Source: Dielma sp000508965
Lineage (GTDB): Bacteria; Bacillota_I; Bacilli_A; Erysipelotrichales; Erysipelotrichaceae
Length of the DNA: 64,000 nucleotides
Reading direction: 5' to 3'
Assembly (NCBI GenBank): GCA_000508965.1
Contig: BAHV02000010.1
Span: 682,001-746,000 of the forward strand
In this document: positions 34,143 through 41,969 of the stretch, one piece after another
Numbering within the stretch: the first letter of the stretch is position 1
How the letters are laid out: every line of letters begins with the position of its first letter
Notes under the pieces: model-generated
Told to the model about the DNA's origin: nothing
Seen by the model: the letters and a program-made list of their open reading frames with translations, nothing else
Databases searched by the model: none
Made by a program: the position numbers and the translations under genes

Positions 34143-34640
34143 ATGATTAGTCTAATACGATTAGACGAACGCATGATTCACGGACAGATTGCTATTAAAT
34201 GGTCAAAACATACAGGTGTGGATCGCATCATCGTAGCTAATGATGCGGCTGCAGCCAATAGTATTGTTCAAAAATCATTAATGATGGCTGCTCCTTCTAC
34301 TATTAAGACAGCAATTAAAAGTATTGATGATGCAATTCGTTTAATCAATGATCCGCGTTCAGATAAATTGAAAATATTGCTGATAGTGGCCGATCCTGCT
34401 GACTTATTGAAGCTGGTTGAACAGGTGAAAGAAATTCCTAGAATCAATATTGGCAATTATGGAAGAATCGCTGAGAAAAAGGGAGATCTTCAGCGATGTG
34501 CCTATGGCAGTAATTTATACGCATATGAAGATGAAGCAGCAATATTCGCAAAGATTATTCAAACCGGAATTGAATGTGTTTATCAAACAACACCGGAAGA
34601 TTATCCGGTACCATTAGCAAAAGTGCTGAAAATTAAATAA
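34143..34640 (+). CDS. PTS mannose/fructose/sorbose-family EIIB component
   Basis: The 165-residue protein starts with LIRLDERMIHGQ, the active-site loop of the family, with the phosphorylated histidine at residue 13. It transfers phosphate to the incoming sugar. A GAAGGGAGGG site precedes the ATG, and the EIIC gene follows 13 bases later. Confidence 0.95.
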   Translation: MISLIRLDERMIHGQIAIKWSKHTGVDRIIVANDAAAANSIVQKSLMMAAPSTIKTAIKSIDDAIRLINDPRSDKLKILLIVADPADLLKLVEQVKEIPRINIGNYGRIAEKKGDLQRCAYGSNLYAYEDEAAIFAKIIQTGIECVYQTTPEDYPVPLAKVLKIK

Positions 34641-34653
34641 GGAGGATAGTATT

Positions 34654-35448
34654 ATGATTATCGATGCAATGAAGTTGAGTCTACTCTATTGGATTATCTT
34701 ATTACTTGATACGTATATTTTATCATGGCAATGTTTAATGCGGCCGATCGTAGTTGCGCCGTTAGCGGGTTTACTGCTTGGTGATTTTAAAACTGGTATT
34801 GTAATGGGAGCGGCTTTGGAATCAGTATTTATGGGAATTTCAGCAATCGGCGGTTCAGTGCCTGCTGATGTAACAACGGGCAGCATCATTGCTGTTGCGT
34901 TTACGGTTCTAACCGGTGCGGATATGGAAACCGGACTGGCCTTATCATTACCGATCGGAACGGCAATGGCTTCAATCAATGGTTTGTTTACACCGGTTTG
35001 GGGAGCTTTATCTCCTTATTGGGAAAAGCTGGCTGGCAGCGGCAATATTAAAAATTATGAAATACAAGTCATGTTAGTCAATCTGCTGACACCGATTGTC
35101 AGTGCTGTCGTATTATTCTTTGCAGTAGCCTATGGAGTTGAAAGTCTGCAGGCTTTCTTAGCGGTTTTACCAGCTTGGGTCATGACTGGTTTAGGCGCTG
35201 CCAGCGGTATGATGCTTGCGGTTGGCTTCGCAATTTTAACATCAATGATCTGGTCAAAAGAAATTGGTTATTTTTTCTTTTTGGGTTATGTGATGGTTGT
35301 TTATCTTGGAATGGGAACGCTGCCGATTGCTATTGTTGGTATCGTAATTGCGATAACGATGTTTATGAATGAAAAACGGATCGTTGATTTAAAAAATCAG
35401 ATTACATCATCATCTCAGGTGATCAGCGATGAGGAGGATTTCTTCTAA
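34654..35448 (+). CDS. PTS mannose/fructose/sorbose-family EIIC component
   Basis: The 264-residue protein is a multi-span membrane protein with the family features near the N-terminus (LMRPIVVAPLAGLLLGDFKTG) and ALESVFMGISAIGGSVPAD. With EIID it forms the sugar channel in the membrane. Its last base is the first base of the EIID start codon (TAATG). Confidence 0.95.
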   Translation: MIIDAMKLSLLYWIILLLDTYILSWQCLMRPIVVAPLAGLLLGDFKTGIVMGAALESVFMGISAIGGSVPADVTTGSIIAVAFTVLTGADMETGLALSLPIGTAMASINGLFTPVWGALSPYWEKLAGSGNIKNYEIQVMLVNLLTPIVSAVVLFFAVAYGVESLQAFLAVLPAWVMTGLGAASGMMLAVGFAILTSMIWSKEIGYFFFLGYVMVVYLGMGTLPIAIVGIVIAITMFMNEKRIVDLKNQITSSSQVISDEEDFF

Positions 35449-36266
35449 TGGAAAAGAAAACTTTAAATCAGGATGAAAAACGCATTCTCAGGTCAATGTT
35501 TATTCGCTCACATTTAACTTTTGTATCAGCTAATATGGTTAAGCTTGAAGCAAACGGTATGACGATGACGCTGATTCCTGCAATTGAACATATTTATCAG
35601 AATGATGAAGTTGGAAAAAGAGAAGCCTATGCACGTTCGCAGCAATTCTTCAATACACATGCCGTACCCTTTGCTTTTATTGCCGGCCTTGTTTATGCAA
35701 TGGAAAAAGAGCATAAAGAAAACAATTCAGTTGATGGTAAAACAATTGAAAGTGTAAAAGCAGCTTTGATGGGACCGACAGCCGGTATGTTCGACAGTTT
35801 ATTCTTCAATTGCCTGCGTATCATTGCTGCCGGTATCGGAATTGGATTATGTGCTGAGGGAAATATTTTAGGTTCAATTTTATTTGTATTAATCTATGGA
35901 GTTTCACAATCAGTCTGCAAATATTTCTTTGTAAACTGGGGTTATATTTATGGCACATCATTTATTGATATGATATTTAATTCAGGTTTGATGGGAGCAT
36001 TTACCAAATCGGCTTCCGTATTAGGTATCATGATGGTAGGGGCGATGACAGCACAAATGGTTAATGTACCGATCAATTGGACATTGAATATCGGCCAGAC
36101 ATCTTTAGTAGTCGGTGATGTATTGGATTCAATATTCCCGGGTTTCTTATCAGTATGTTTGCTGTTCTGGCTTGTACATTTAATTAAAAAAGGAATTCGT
36201 CCTACAACGTTGATTTTGATTATCTTAGTTATTTCACTGTTAGGTGCATTTGCAGGTATATTCTAA
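35448..36266 (+). CDS. PTS mannose/fructose/sorbose-family EIID component
   Basis: The 272-residue protein shows the family motif HLTFVSANMVKLEANGM near the N-terminus, AALMGPTAGMFDSLFFN in the middle and hydrophobic segments at the C-terminal end. It is the second membrane subunit of the transporter and is found only in this PTS family, which confirms the type. nagA follows. Confidence 0.95.
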   Translation: MEKKTLNQDEKRILRSMFIRSHLTFVSANMVKLEANGMTMTLIPAIEHIYQNDEVGKREAYARSQQFFNTHAVPFAFIAGLVYAMEKEHKENNSVDGKTIESVKAALMGPTAGMFDSLFFNCLRIIAAGIGIGLCAEGNILGSILFVLIYGVSQSVCKYFFVNWGYIYGTSFIDMIFNSGLMGAFTKSASVLGIMMVGAMTAQMVNVPINWTLNIGQTSLVVGDVLDSIFPGFLSVCLLFWLVHLIKKGIRPTTLILIILVISLLGAFAGIF

Positions 36267-36284
36267 AGAAAGGGGGACGTGACA

Positions 36285-37487
36285 ATGTTTTATAAGTCAA
36301 ATCAAATTTATACTGAAAATGGCTGTATCAGCGGATATATGAAAGTGGAGAATGGCAAAATCTGTGATTTTCTGATTGCTGCAGATACGGATGAAGTTGT
36401 TGATTATACGGGCTACCGAATCATACCGGGCATCTTTGATACCCATAATCATGGCACGATGGGCTATACAATTATGGGGGATGTGAAGAATAAGGAGGCC
36501 CATGTCAGAGGTTATTTAAAGGGTTTAGCCTCTCAGGGTGTTACCGCAGTTCTTGCGACGGCTGATTTGCCTTTTTTTAATACTTTGGCGCAGATGGCAA
36601 GCCTTGAATTAGATGGCGCAAGAATTATTGGCATACATTCTGAAGGCCCTTTTTTAAACCGAGTAGGTGAAAAGGGTATAGATACAGGTCATCCGGAAAT
36701 TACCGCTGAACTACTTGAAAAAATGGTTGATGAGGGGGGCGGCATTTTAAAGTTAGTTGCATTGGCACCTGAACTCCCGAATGCCGATGAAGCAATTGCA
36801 TATTTTAAAGGGAAGGGAATTCGCTTAGCTTTTGCTCACAGTAACTGCAATTATGAAGAAGCAATCGCAGCTTTTCGTAAAGGTATTACGGTAACAACTC
36901 ATACGGCAAATGTCATGAGTGGTATTCATCATCGGAGAATGGGGGGATTAGGTGCTTGTATTCTTGATGATTATGTCAATAATGAGCTGATTTGTGATTT
37001 TATGCATGTTTCAAAAGAAATGATTGATTTAATATTACGCTGCAAAACAACAGATAAAATTATGATGGTTTCGGATAATACACCCTTGAGCGGCGCTCCG
37101 ATAGGTCGTTATATGCTAACTGTGAATGAGGATAACCGCATGGCTGTCAATATTGATGAAAAAGGTTATTGTCTTTCTGATACAGGCCGCTTATGCGGTT
37201 CTACCAAGCCTGTTCTTACCGGTATTGGCAATTTAGTGGAACAGCTTCAAATACCAATGGAAACAGCGATTCAAATGGCTTCTTTAAATCCTGCGCGGGT
37301 TTATGGGGTTGGCGATCACAAGGGTTCACTGGCAATTGGGAAGGATGCTGACTTTGTCGTGATAGATAATGCTTATGAAGCATGTTATACATATAGTGAA
37401 GGGCGCTTAATTTATGATTCAGAAAAGGATACAGATTTATTTAATCAAGCATATCTGAATGAAATTGCCATTAATGAGGATCAATAA
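36285..37487 (+). CDS. nagA: N-acetylglucosamine-6-phosphate deacetylase
   Basis: NagA removes acetate from N-acetylglucosamine 6-phosphate. The 400-residue amidohydrolase has the DTHNHG metal motif near residue 57, HSEGPFL with the metal glutamate near 121, the later histidines FAHSN and TTHTAN, and the catalytic aspartate in VSDNTPLSG near 263. Its place after the PTS genes means the imported sugar is N-acetylated. I choose the ATG at 36285 after AAAGGGGGA; a GTG two codons earlier also exists. No glucosamine-6-phosphate deaminase (nagB) is present here. Confidence 0.92.
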   Translation: MFYKSNQIYTENGCISGYMKVENGKICDFLIAADTDEVVDYTGYRIIPGIFDTHNHGTMGYTIMGDVKNKEAHVRGYLKGLASQGVTAVLATADLPFFNTLAQMASLELDGARIIGIHSEGPFLNRVGEKGIDTGHPEITAELLEKMVDEGGGILKLVALAPELPNADEAIAYFKGKGIRLAFAHSNCNYEEAIAAFRKGITVTTHTANVMSGIHHRRMGGLGACILDDYVNNELICDFMHVSKEMIDLILRCKTTDKIMMVSDNTPLSGAPIGRYMLTVNEDNRMAVNIDEKGYCLSDTGRLCGSTKPVLTGIGNLVEQLQIPMETAIQMASLNPARVYGVGDHKGSLAIGKDADFVVIDNAYEACYTYSEGRLIYDSEKDTDLFNQAYLNEIAINEDQ

Positions 37488-37488
37488 A

Positions 37489-38292
37489 ATGAAAAAGAAA
37501 CTTATTGTTGTTGCCGATGATTTTGGTTTTAGTGAAGCATATAATTATGGTGTAATGAAGGCATATAAAGAGGGTATAGTGACAGTTGCCTCCTTAATGA
37601 GTAACATGGAAGCAGCACCTCATGCAGTAAAGCTGGCTAAAGAGTACCCTGATCTTAACCTTATCCAGCATACTAATTTTGTATCAGGGTATCCGGTGAG
37701 CGATCCGCACATGATACCATCGATGGTTGATGAAAATGGTAAATTTTATCGTTCAGTGCAATGGGCACCTACCAGTCCGCAAGACACTAAATGTCAGGGG
37801 GATGTAGTAGTAAGCTATGAGGACGCAAAAACTGAAACATTGGCGCAGATGGCAAGATTTAAAGCATTGACAGGTCATGCCCCCAATCATTTTGAGGGTC
37901 ATTCAGCGGGCACAGATGCAATTAATAAGGCTTTTCTGGAAATCAGTGAAAGCACGGGCATTCATTGTATGGCGTTGCTAGATAAGGAAACTGACAGCCT
38001 GAAGCCGGCACATGAGCTGGTGATGACAAACAACGAATATATGCTTGCGCTGCATCGTGGGATGTGTGCAGATGATTTTATCAATACAGATGGCTTTGGT
38101 CTGCTGGCTAGTCCGTATGAAATCAATGTAATGCATTTTCATCCTGGTTACGTAGATGCTTATATCCTTGATAATTCTACAGTAACGATACAACGCTGCC
38201 GGGATCTTCAGGTTTTATGCGATCCGCGGCTGCGAAGCTGGCTTGCTGACCACGATATTGAATTAACGGATTATAATGCGGTATATAAGTAG
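37489..38292 (+). CDS. YdjC/ChbG-family carbohydrate deacetylase
   Basis: The 267-residue protein starts with VVADDFGFSEAYN, the metal-binding double aspartate of the YdjC family, and has EGHSAGTDAI and MHFHPGYVDA with conserved histidines. ChbG removes an acetyl group from chitobiose-type disaccharides before cleavage. Beside nagA and a mannose-family PTS it suggests that N-acetylated sugar phosphates, perhaps short host or chitin glycans, are used. A glycosidase to split a disaccharide is absent from the window. The ATG at 37489 is two bases after the nagA stop, with ATGAGGA before it. Confidence 0.88.
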   Translation: MKKKLIVVADDFGFSEAYNYGVMKAYKEGIVTVASLMSNMEAAPHAVKLAKEYPDLNLIQHTNFVSGYPVSDPHMIPSMVDENGKFYRSVQWAPTSPQDTKCQGDVVVSYEDAKTETLAQMARFKALTGHAPNHFEGHSAGTDAINKAFLEISESTGIHCMALLDKETDSLKPAHELVMTNNEYMLALHRGMCADDFINTDGFGLLASPYEINVMHFHPGYVDAYILDNSTVTIQRCRDLQVLCDPRLRSWLADHDIELTDYNAVYK

Positions 38293-38306
38293 TTCTTACA
38301 GCCGCA

Positions 38307-38335
38307 TTGACTTTAAGAGGGCTGTGTGTTAGAAT
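38307..38335 (+). promoter_or_regulatory. Promoter of the ABC exporter operon
   Basis: TTGACT (38307-38312), a 17-bp spacer and TAGAAT (38330-38335) with a TGT extended element. An imperfectly spaced inverted repeat ACAGCC/GGCTGT (38298-38325) spans the -35 and could be an operator. Confidence 0.65.
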
Positions 38336-38348
38336 TCAGAATGAATGA

Positions 38349-38379
38349 AAAGGGAGAAGCGTGCTTCTTCCTTCTTTTT
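38349..38379 (+). terminator. Terminator-like hairpin in the leader of the ABC exporter operon
   Basis: A 10-bp stem (one G-T pair) from 38350 to 38373 with a CGTG loop is followed by CTTTTT and then directly by the AAAGGAG ribosome site of the next gene. It lies downstream of the promoter at 38307, so it may act as an attenuator; it may also serve to end the upstream PTS operon. Confidence 0.65.
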
Positions 38380-38392
38380 AAAGGAGTAACTT

Positions 38393-40123
38393 ATGAGGCT
38401 GATCTTAAAGTATTTAAAACGTTATAAAAAGCTTCTGCTTTTTGATTTCTTGTCAGTGTTTGGTTTTGCGCTTGTAGAGCTTGGCATACCAACGATTGTT
38501 GCTCAGATGATCGATCAGGGAATTGCCAATCAGGATCCTCAGTTTATTAAAGAACGTACAGTAGTGATAGTGCTGATTGCTGTTTTGGGGGTGTTTGGAA
38601 CGATTTGTCTCGGTTATTGCAGTGCCCGCATCTCGATCAATATAACCCGTGATATTCGCTCAGATATTTTCAGACGCGTTCAGCAGTTTTCCCATGCGGA
38701 ATTCAATAAATTTGGGGTATCTAGTATGATAACCCGAACGAATAATGATGCGTTCCAGATACAATTATTTGTGAATGTATTGCTCAGAACAGCTTTGCTG
38801 ACACCGGTTATGTTTATTGTATCCATGGTGCTGACGATTCAGAATTCATTGCCGCTTTCGTTAGTGTTAGCGGCTTCCGTTCCATTTATTGTTGCCGGTG
38901 TTTATATTGTTGCGAAAAAAGCCGATCCGCTTTCAAACCGTCAGCAAAAAGGCCTTGACAAGCTGAATCAGGTAACCCGTGAAAACCTTACCGGAATTCG
39001 TGTCATCCGTGCATTTAGAAACGATGAATTTGAAATGCGGCGGTTTGCACAGACCAATGAAGATTATACGAATACATCAAGAAAGCTGTTTAAACTTATG
39101 ACGATTACACAGCCTTTATTCTTTTTAATGCTGAATGCGGTCATTTTGATTATTTTCTGGCTTTCAGCTAATATGATTAACGTCGGTACACTCAGTGTCG
39201 GCCAGCTGACAGCCTTTCTTGAATATTGTTTCCATGCGATGTTCTCTATGATGCTCTTCTGTACAGTATTTATCATGTATCCAAGAGCGGCTGTATCTGC
39301 AAGCCGTATTCAGGCTGTTTTTGATACTGACATCAGTATTGTCAATCCTGAGAATGGGATAACGGAAACACCGACAAAAGGTAAAATTGAATTTGATCAT
39401 GTTGATTTCGTATATCCAAATGGTGAGGAAGCCGTCTTAAAGGATATCTCTTTTAAAGCTGAAAAGGGTGAAACAGTGGCTTTTATCGGTTCAACCGGTT
39501 CCGGCAAGTCAACGCTGATTAACCTGATACCACGCTTTTATGATGTCACCCGCGGTTCGATCCGCATCGATGATGTTGATATCCGTGATTTTGATTTAAA
39601 AGCACTGCGTTCTCGAATCGGTTTCATTCCGCAGAAAGCACTGCTGTTTTCAGGCAGTATCGGCAGTAATATCCGTTTTGGACGTCTGGATGCACCGGAG
39701 GATGAGGTGATTCATTCTTCACAGGTTGCACAGGCCTATGATTTTATTACCCAGAAGCCGCATCAGTTTGAGGAAGTGATTGCCGAGGGCGGTACAAATG
39801 TATCCGGTGGTCAGAAGCAGCGGTTATCAATTGCCAGAGCTTTATTGATTAAACCGGAAATCTATATTTTTGATGACAGCTTTTCAGCGCTGGATTTTAA
39901 AACCGATGCCCGTCTGCGCGCAGATCTAAAAGAAGAAACAAAAGATGCGATTACGTTGATTGTCGCACAGCGTATCTCCACGATCATGGATGCTGATCAG
40001 ATTATTGTGCTGAATGAGGGAAAAATCGTTGGGCATGGCACGCATCATGAGCTGTTGAAGAACTGTACGATTTATCAGGAAATTGCGGCTTCTCAGCTTA
40101 GCGAGGAGGAATTGGCACGATGA
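38393..40123 (+). CDS. ABC exporter half-transporter, subunit with degenerate catalytic site
   Basis: The 576-residue protein has a six-helix membrane domain (about 1-310) and a C-terminal ATPase with GSTGSGKST near 365, signature VSGGQKQR near 468 and Walker B ending IFDDSFSALD, where an aspartate replaces the catalytic glutamate. This is the pattern of the degenerate-site partner in heterodimeric exporters such as BmrCD, LmrCD and TM287/288, which pump drugs or lipids. The second half-transporter overlaps it by four bases, as expected for a heterodimer. The substrate is unknown. Confidence 0.92.
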   Translation: MRLILKYLKRYKKLLLFDFLSVFGFALVELGIPTIVAQMIDQGIANQDPQFIKERTVVIVLIAVLGVFGTICLGYCSARISINITRDIRSDIFRRVQQFSHAEFNKFGVSSMITRTNNDAFQIQLFVNVLLRTALLTPVMFIVSMVLTIQNSLPLSLVLAASVPFIVAGVYIVAKKADPLSNRQQKGLDKLNQVTRENLTGIRVIRAFRNDEFEMRRFAQTNEDYTNTSRKLFKLMTITQPLFFLMLNAVILIIFWLSANMINVGTLSVGQLTAFLEYCFHAMFSMMLFCTVFIMYPRAAVSASRIQAVFDTDISIVNPENGITETPTKGKIEFDHVDFVYPNGEEAVLKDISFKAEKGETVAFIGSTGSGKSTLINLIPRFYDVTRGSIRIDDVDIRDFDLKALRSRIGFIPQKALLFSGSIGSNIRFGRLDAPEDEVIHSSQVAQAYDFITQKPHQFEEVIAEGGTNVSGGQKQRLSIARALLIKPEIYIFDDSFSALDFKTDARLRADLKEETKDAITLIVAQRISTIMDADQIIVLNEGKIVGHGTHHELLKNCTIYQEIAASQLSEEELAR

Positions 40124-41904
40124 AACAATCAATAAAATTGACTTATCAGCGGATCAAGCCGTTTGTTTCTCCTTATAAATGGCTTTTTCTAGGTGCTGTC
40201 GTCTTCTTAGTAACTGCCAGTGTATTAATGGCGCTGACACCTTCGGTTGAAGGCTGGATCACTACTTCTTTAATGAATGATGTGCTGGCAATGAAAGCCG
40301 GTACTCAAAGCGGTGTTAATTTTGCCTATGTTTTACAGACAATCATTCTTTTGGCAATCATGTATTTGATTCAAAAAGGCTCTAATATTCTGTCAGGCTT
40401 TATGCTGACGGATGCGATTCAGAAAATGATGCGCGATTTGCGAAATGCCGTGGAAATGAAAATTCATCATTTGCCGATTGCTTATTTTGATGCGCATGAA
40501 AGCGGCGATTTAATGTCGCGGATCGCTAATGATGTCGATACGGTATCCAACGCGCTCCAGCAGAGTTTTTCACAAATATTAAACGGCATTCTAGCAGTAA
40601 TTTTGGCATTGATAATGATGTTTAGAATCAACACGACAATGGCATTATGTACGATGCTGATCATACCGATTTCTTTATTAATTTCTCGTATCATCGTACA
40701 TTTTTCACAGCGTTTGTTTAAACGTCAGCAGGATGCTTATGGTGCGATGAACGGCACAATTACTGAAATGTATACCGGTTTTGATGAAATTCAGCTGTAT
40801 AACCGTCAGCTGACAGCAATTGAAGAATTTGAAAAAATCAATAACAATCTTTGTCAGTCAGGGTTTAAAGCACAATTTATTTCATCACTGATGAGTCCTT
40901 TAATCTCACTGGTTACTTATTTGGGGATTGGCATCATGGCGATGATGGGCGCTTTAAATGTCTTATCCGGAGCTATCACAGTGGGAAATCTGCAGGCTTT
41001 TATCCGTTATATCTGGCAGATCAATGAGCCATTGAATTCAATCTCCCAATTGTCATCAACGCTTCAGGCGGCGGCTGCCGGTTTCGCTCGAATCTTTGAA
41101 ATTCTTGATACTGAGGAAGAGGTCAAGGAAAGCGATACACCGATCTGTGTTGAATGTCTAAAGGGGAATGTTTCATTTGAACATGTGCGCTTTGGCTATA
41201 CACCTGATAAAATCTTGATTAAAGATCTGAATGTGGAAGTCAAGAGCGGTCAGACGATAGCGATTGTAGGTCCTACCGGCGCCGGTAAAACGACATTGAT
41301 TAATCTTTTGATGCGCTTTTATGAATTGAATGGCGGTTCCATTAAGGTTGACGGCGTCGATATCAAGGATATGCGGCGCGATGATCTACGTTCCATTTTT
41401 GGTATGGTTTTACAGGATACATGGCTTTATGGCGGCACAATTGAAGATAATATACGCTATGGGCGGCTTGACGCAACCCGTGAAGAGGTTGTGAATGCGG
41501 CTAAAGTCGCTAATATACATCATTTCATTAAAACGCTGCCGGACGGCTACGCGACAGTATTAAATGAAGAAGCAAATAATATCAGTATCGGTGAGAAACA
41601 GCTGCTGACTATTGCCCGCGCGATTCTTGCGGATCCGCCGATCCTGATTCTTGATGAAGCAACCAGCAGTGTTGATACAAGACTTGAAATCATGCTTCAG
41701 AAAGCAATGAAAAATATGATGATGAACCGTACGAGTTTTGTCATTGCTCACCGCCTTTCCACAATCCGTAATGCGGACTGTATTTTAGTTATTAATCATG
41801 GTGATATTATCGAACAGGGAAGTCATGATGAACTGATGAAGCAGCAAGGCTTCTATGCGGATCTATATAATTCACAATTTGCAGACTGTATTGATGAAGA
41901 ATAG
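40120..41904 (+). CDS. ABC exporter half-transporter, subunit with canonical Walker B
   Basis: The 594-residue protein has the same membrane-plus-ATPase layout, with GPTGAGKTTL near residue 387 and Walker B LILDEATSSVD with the catalytic glutamate. Its signature motif is altered: ISIGEKQLL replaces LSGGQ. Together with the aspartate in its partner's Walker B, this gives one active and one degenerate ATP site in the pair, which is typical of heterodimeric type IV exporters. It ends at a terminator overlapping its stop. Confidence 0.93.
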   Translation: MKQSIKLTYQRIKPFVSPYKWLFLGAVVFLVTASVLMALTPSVEGWITTSLMNDVLAMKAGTQSGVNFAYVLQTIILLAIMYLIQKGSNILSGFMLTDAIQKMMRDLRNAVEMKIHHLPIAYFDAHESGDLMSRIANDVDTVSNALQQSFSQILNGILAVILALIMMFRINTTMALCTMLIIPISLLISRIIVHFSQRLFKRQQDAYGAMNGTITEMYTGFDEIQLYNRQLTAIEEFEKINNNLCQSGFKAQFISSLMSPLISLVTYLGIGIMAMMGALNVLSGAITVGNLQAFIRYIWQINEPLNSISQLSSTLQAAAAGFARIFEILDTEEEVKESDTPICVECLKGNVSFEHVRFGYTPDKILIKDLNVEVKSGQTIAIVGPTGAGKTTLINLLMRFYELNGGSIKVDGVDIKDMRRDDLRSIFGMVLQDTWLYGGTIEDNIRYGRLDATREEVVNAAKVANIHHFIKTLPDGYATVLNEEANNISIGEKQLLTIARAILADPPILILDEATSSVDTRLEIMLQKAMKNMMMNRTSFVIAHRLSTIRNADCILVINHGDIIEQGSHDELMKQQGFYADLYNSQFADCIDEE

Positions 41905-41923
41905 GGCAAACCTATTCTTTTTT
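41897..41923 (+). terminator. Terminator of the ABC exporter operon
   Basis: AAGAATAGG/CCTATTCTT stem of 9 bp with a 5-base loop and a T run; it overlaps the stop codon. Confidence 0.9.
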
Positions 41924-41969
41924 GCGTTTAGAAATGGTAGAATGATAATACCGTGGGGAGGCTTTATTC

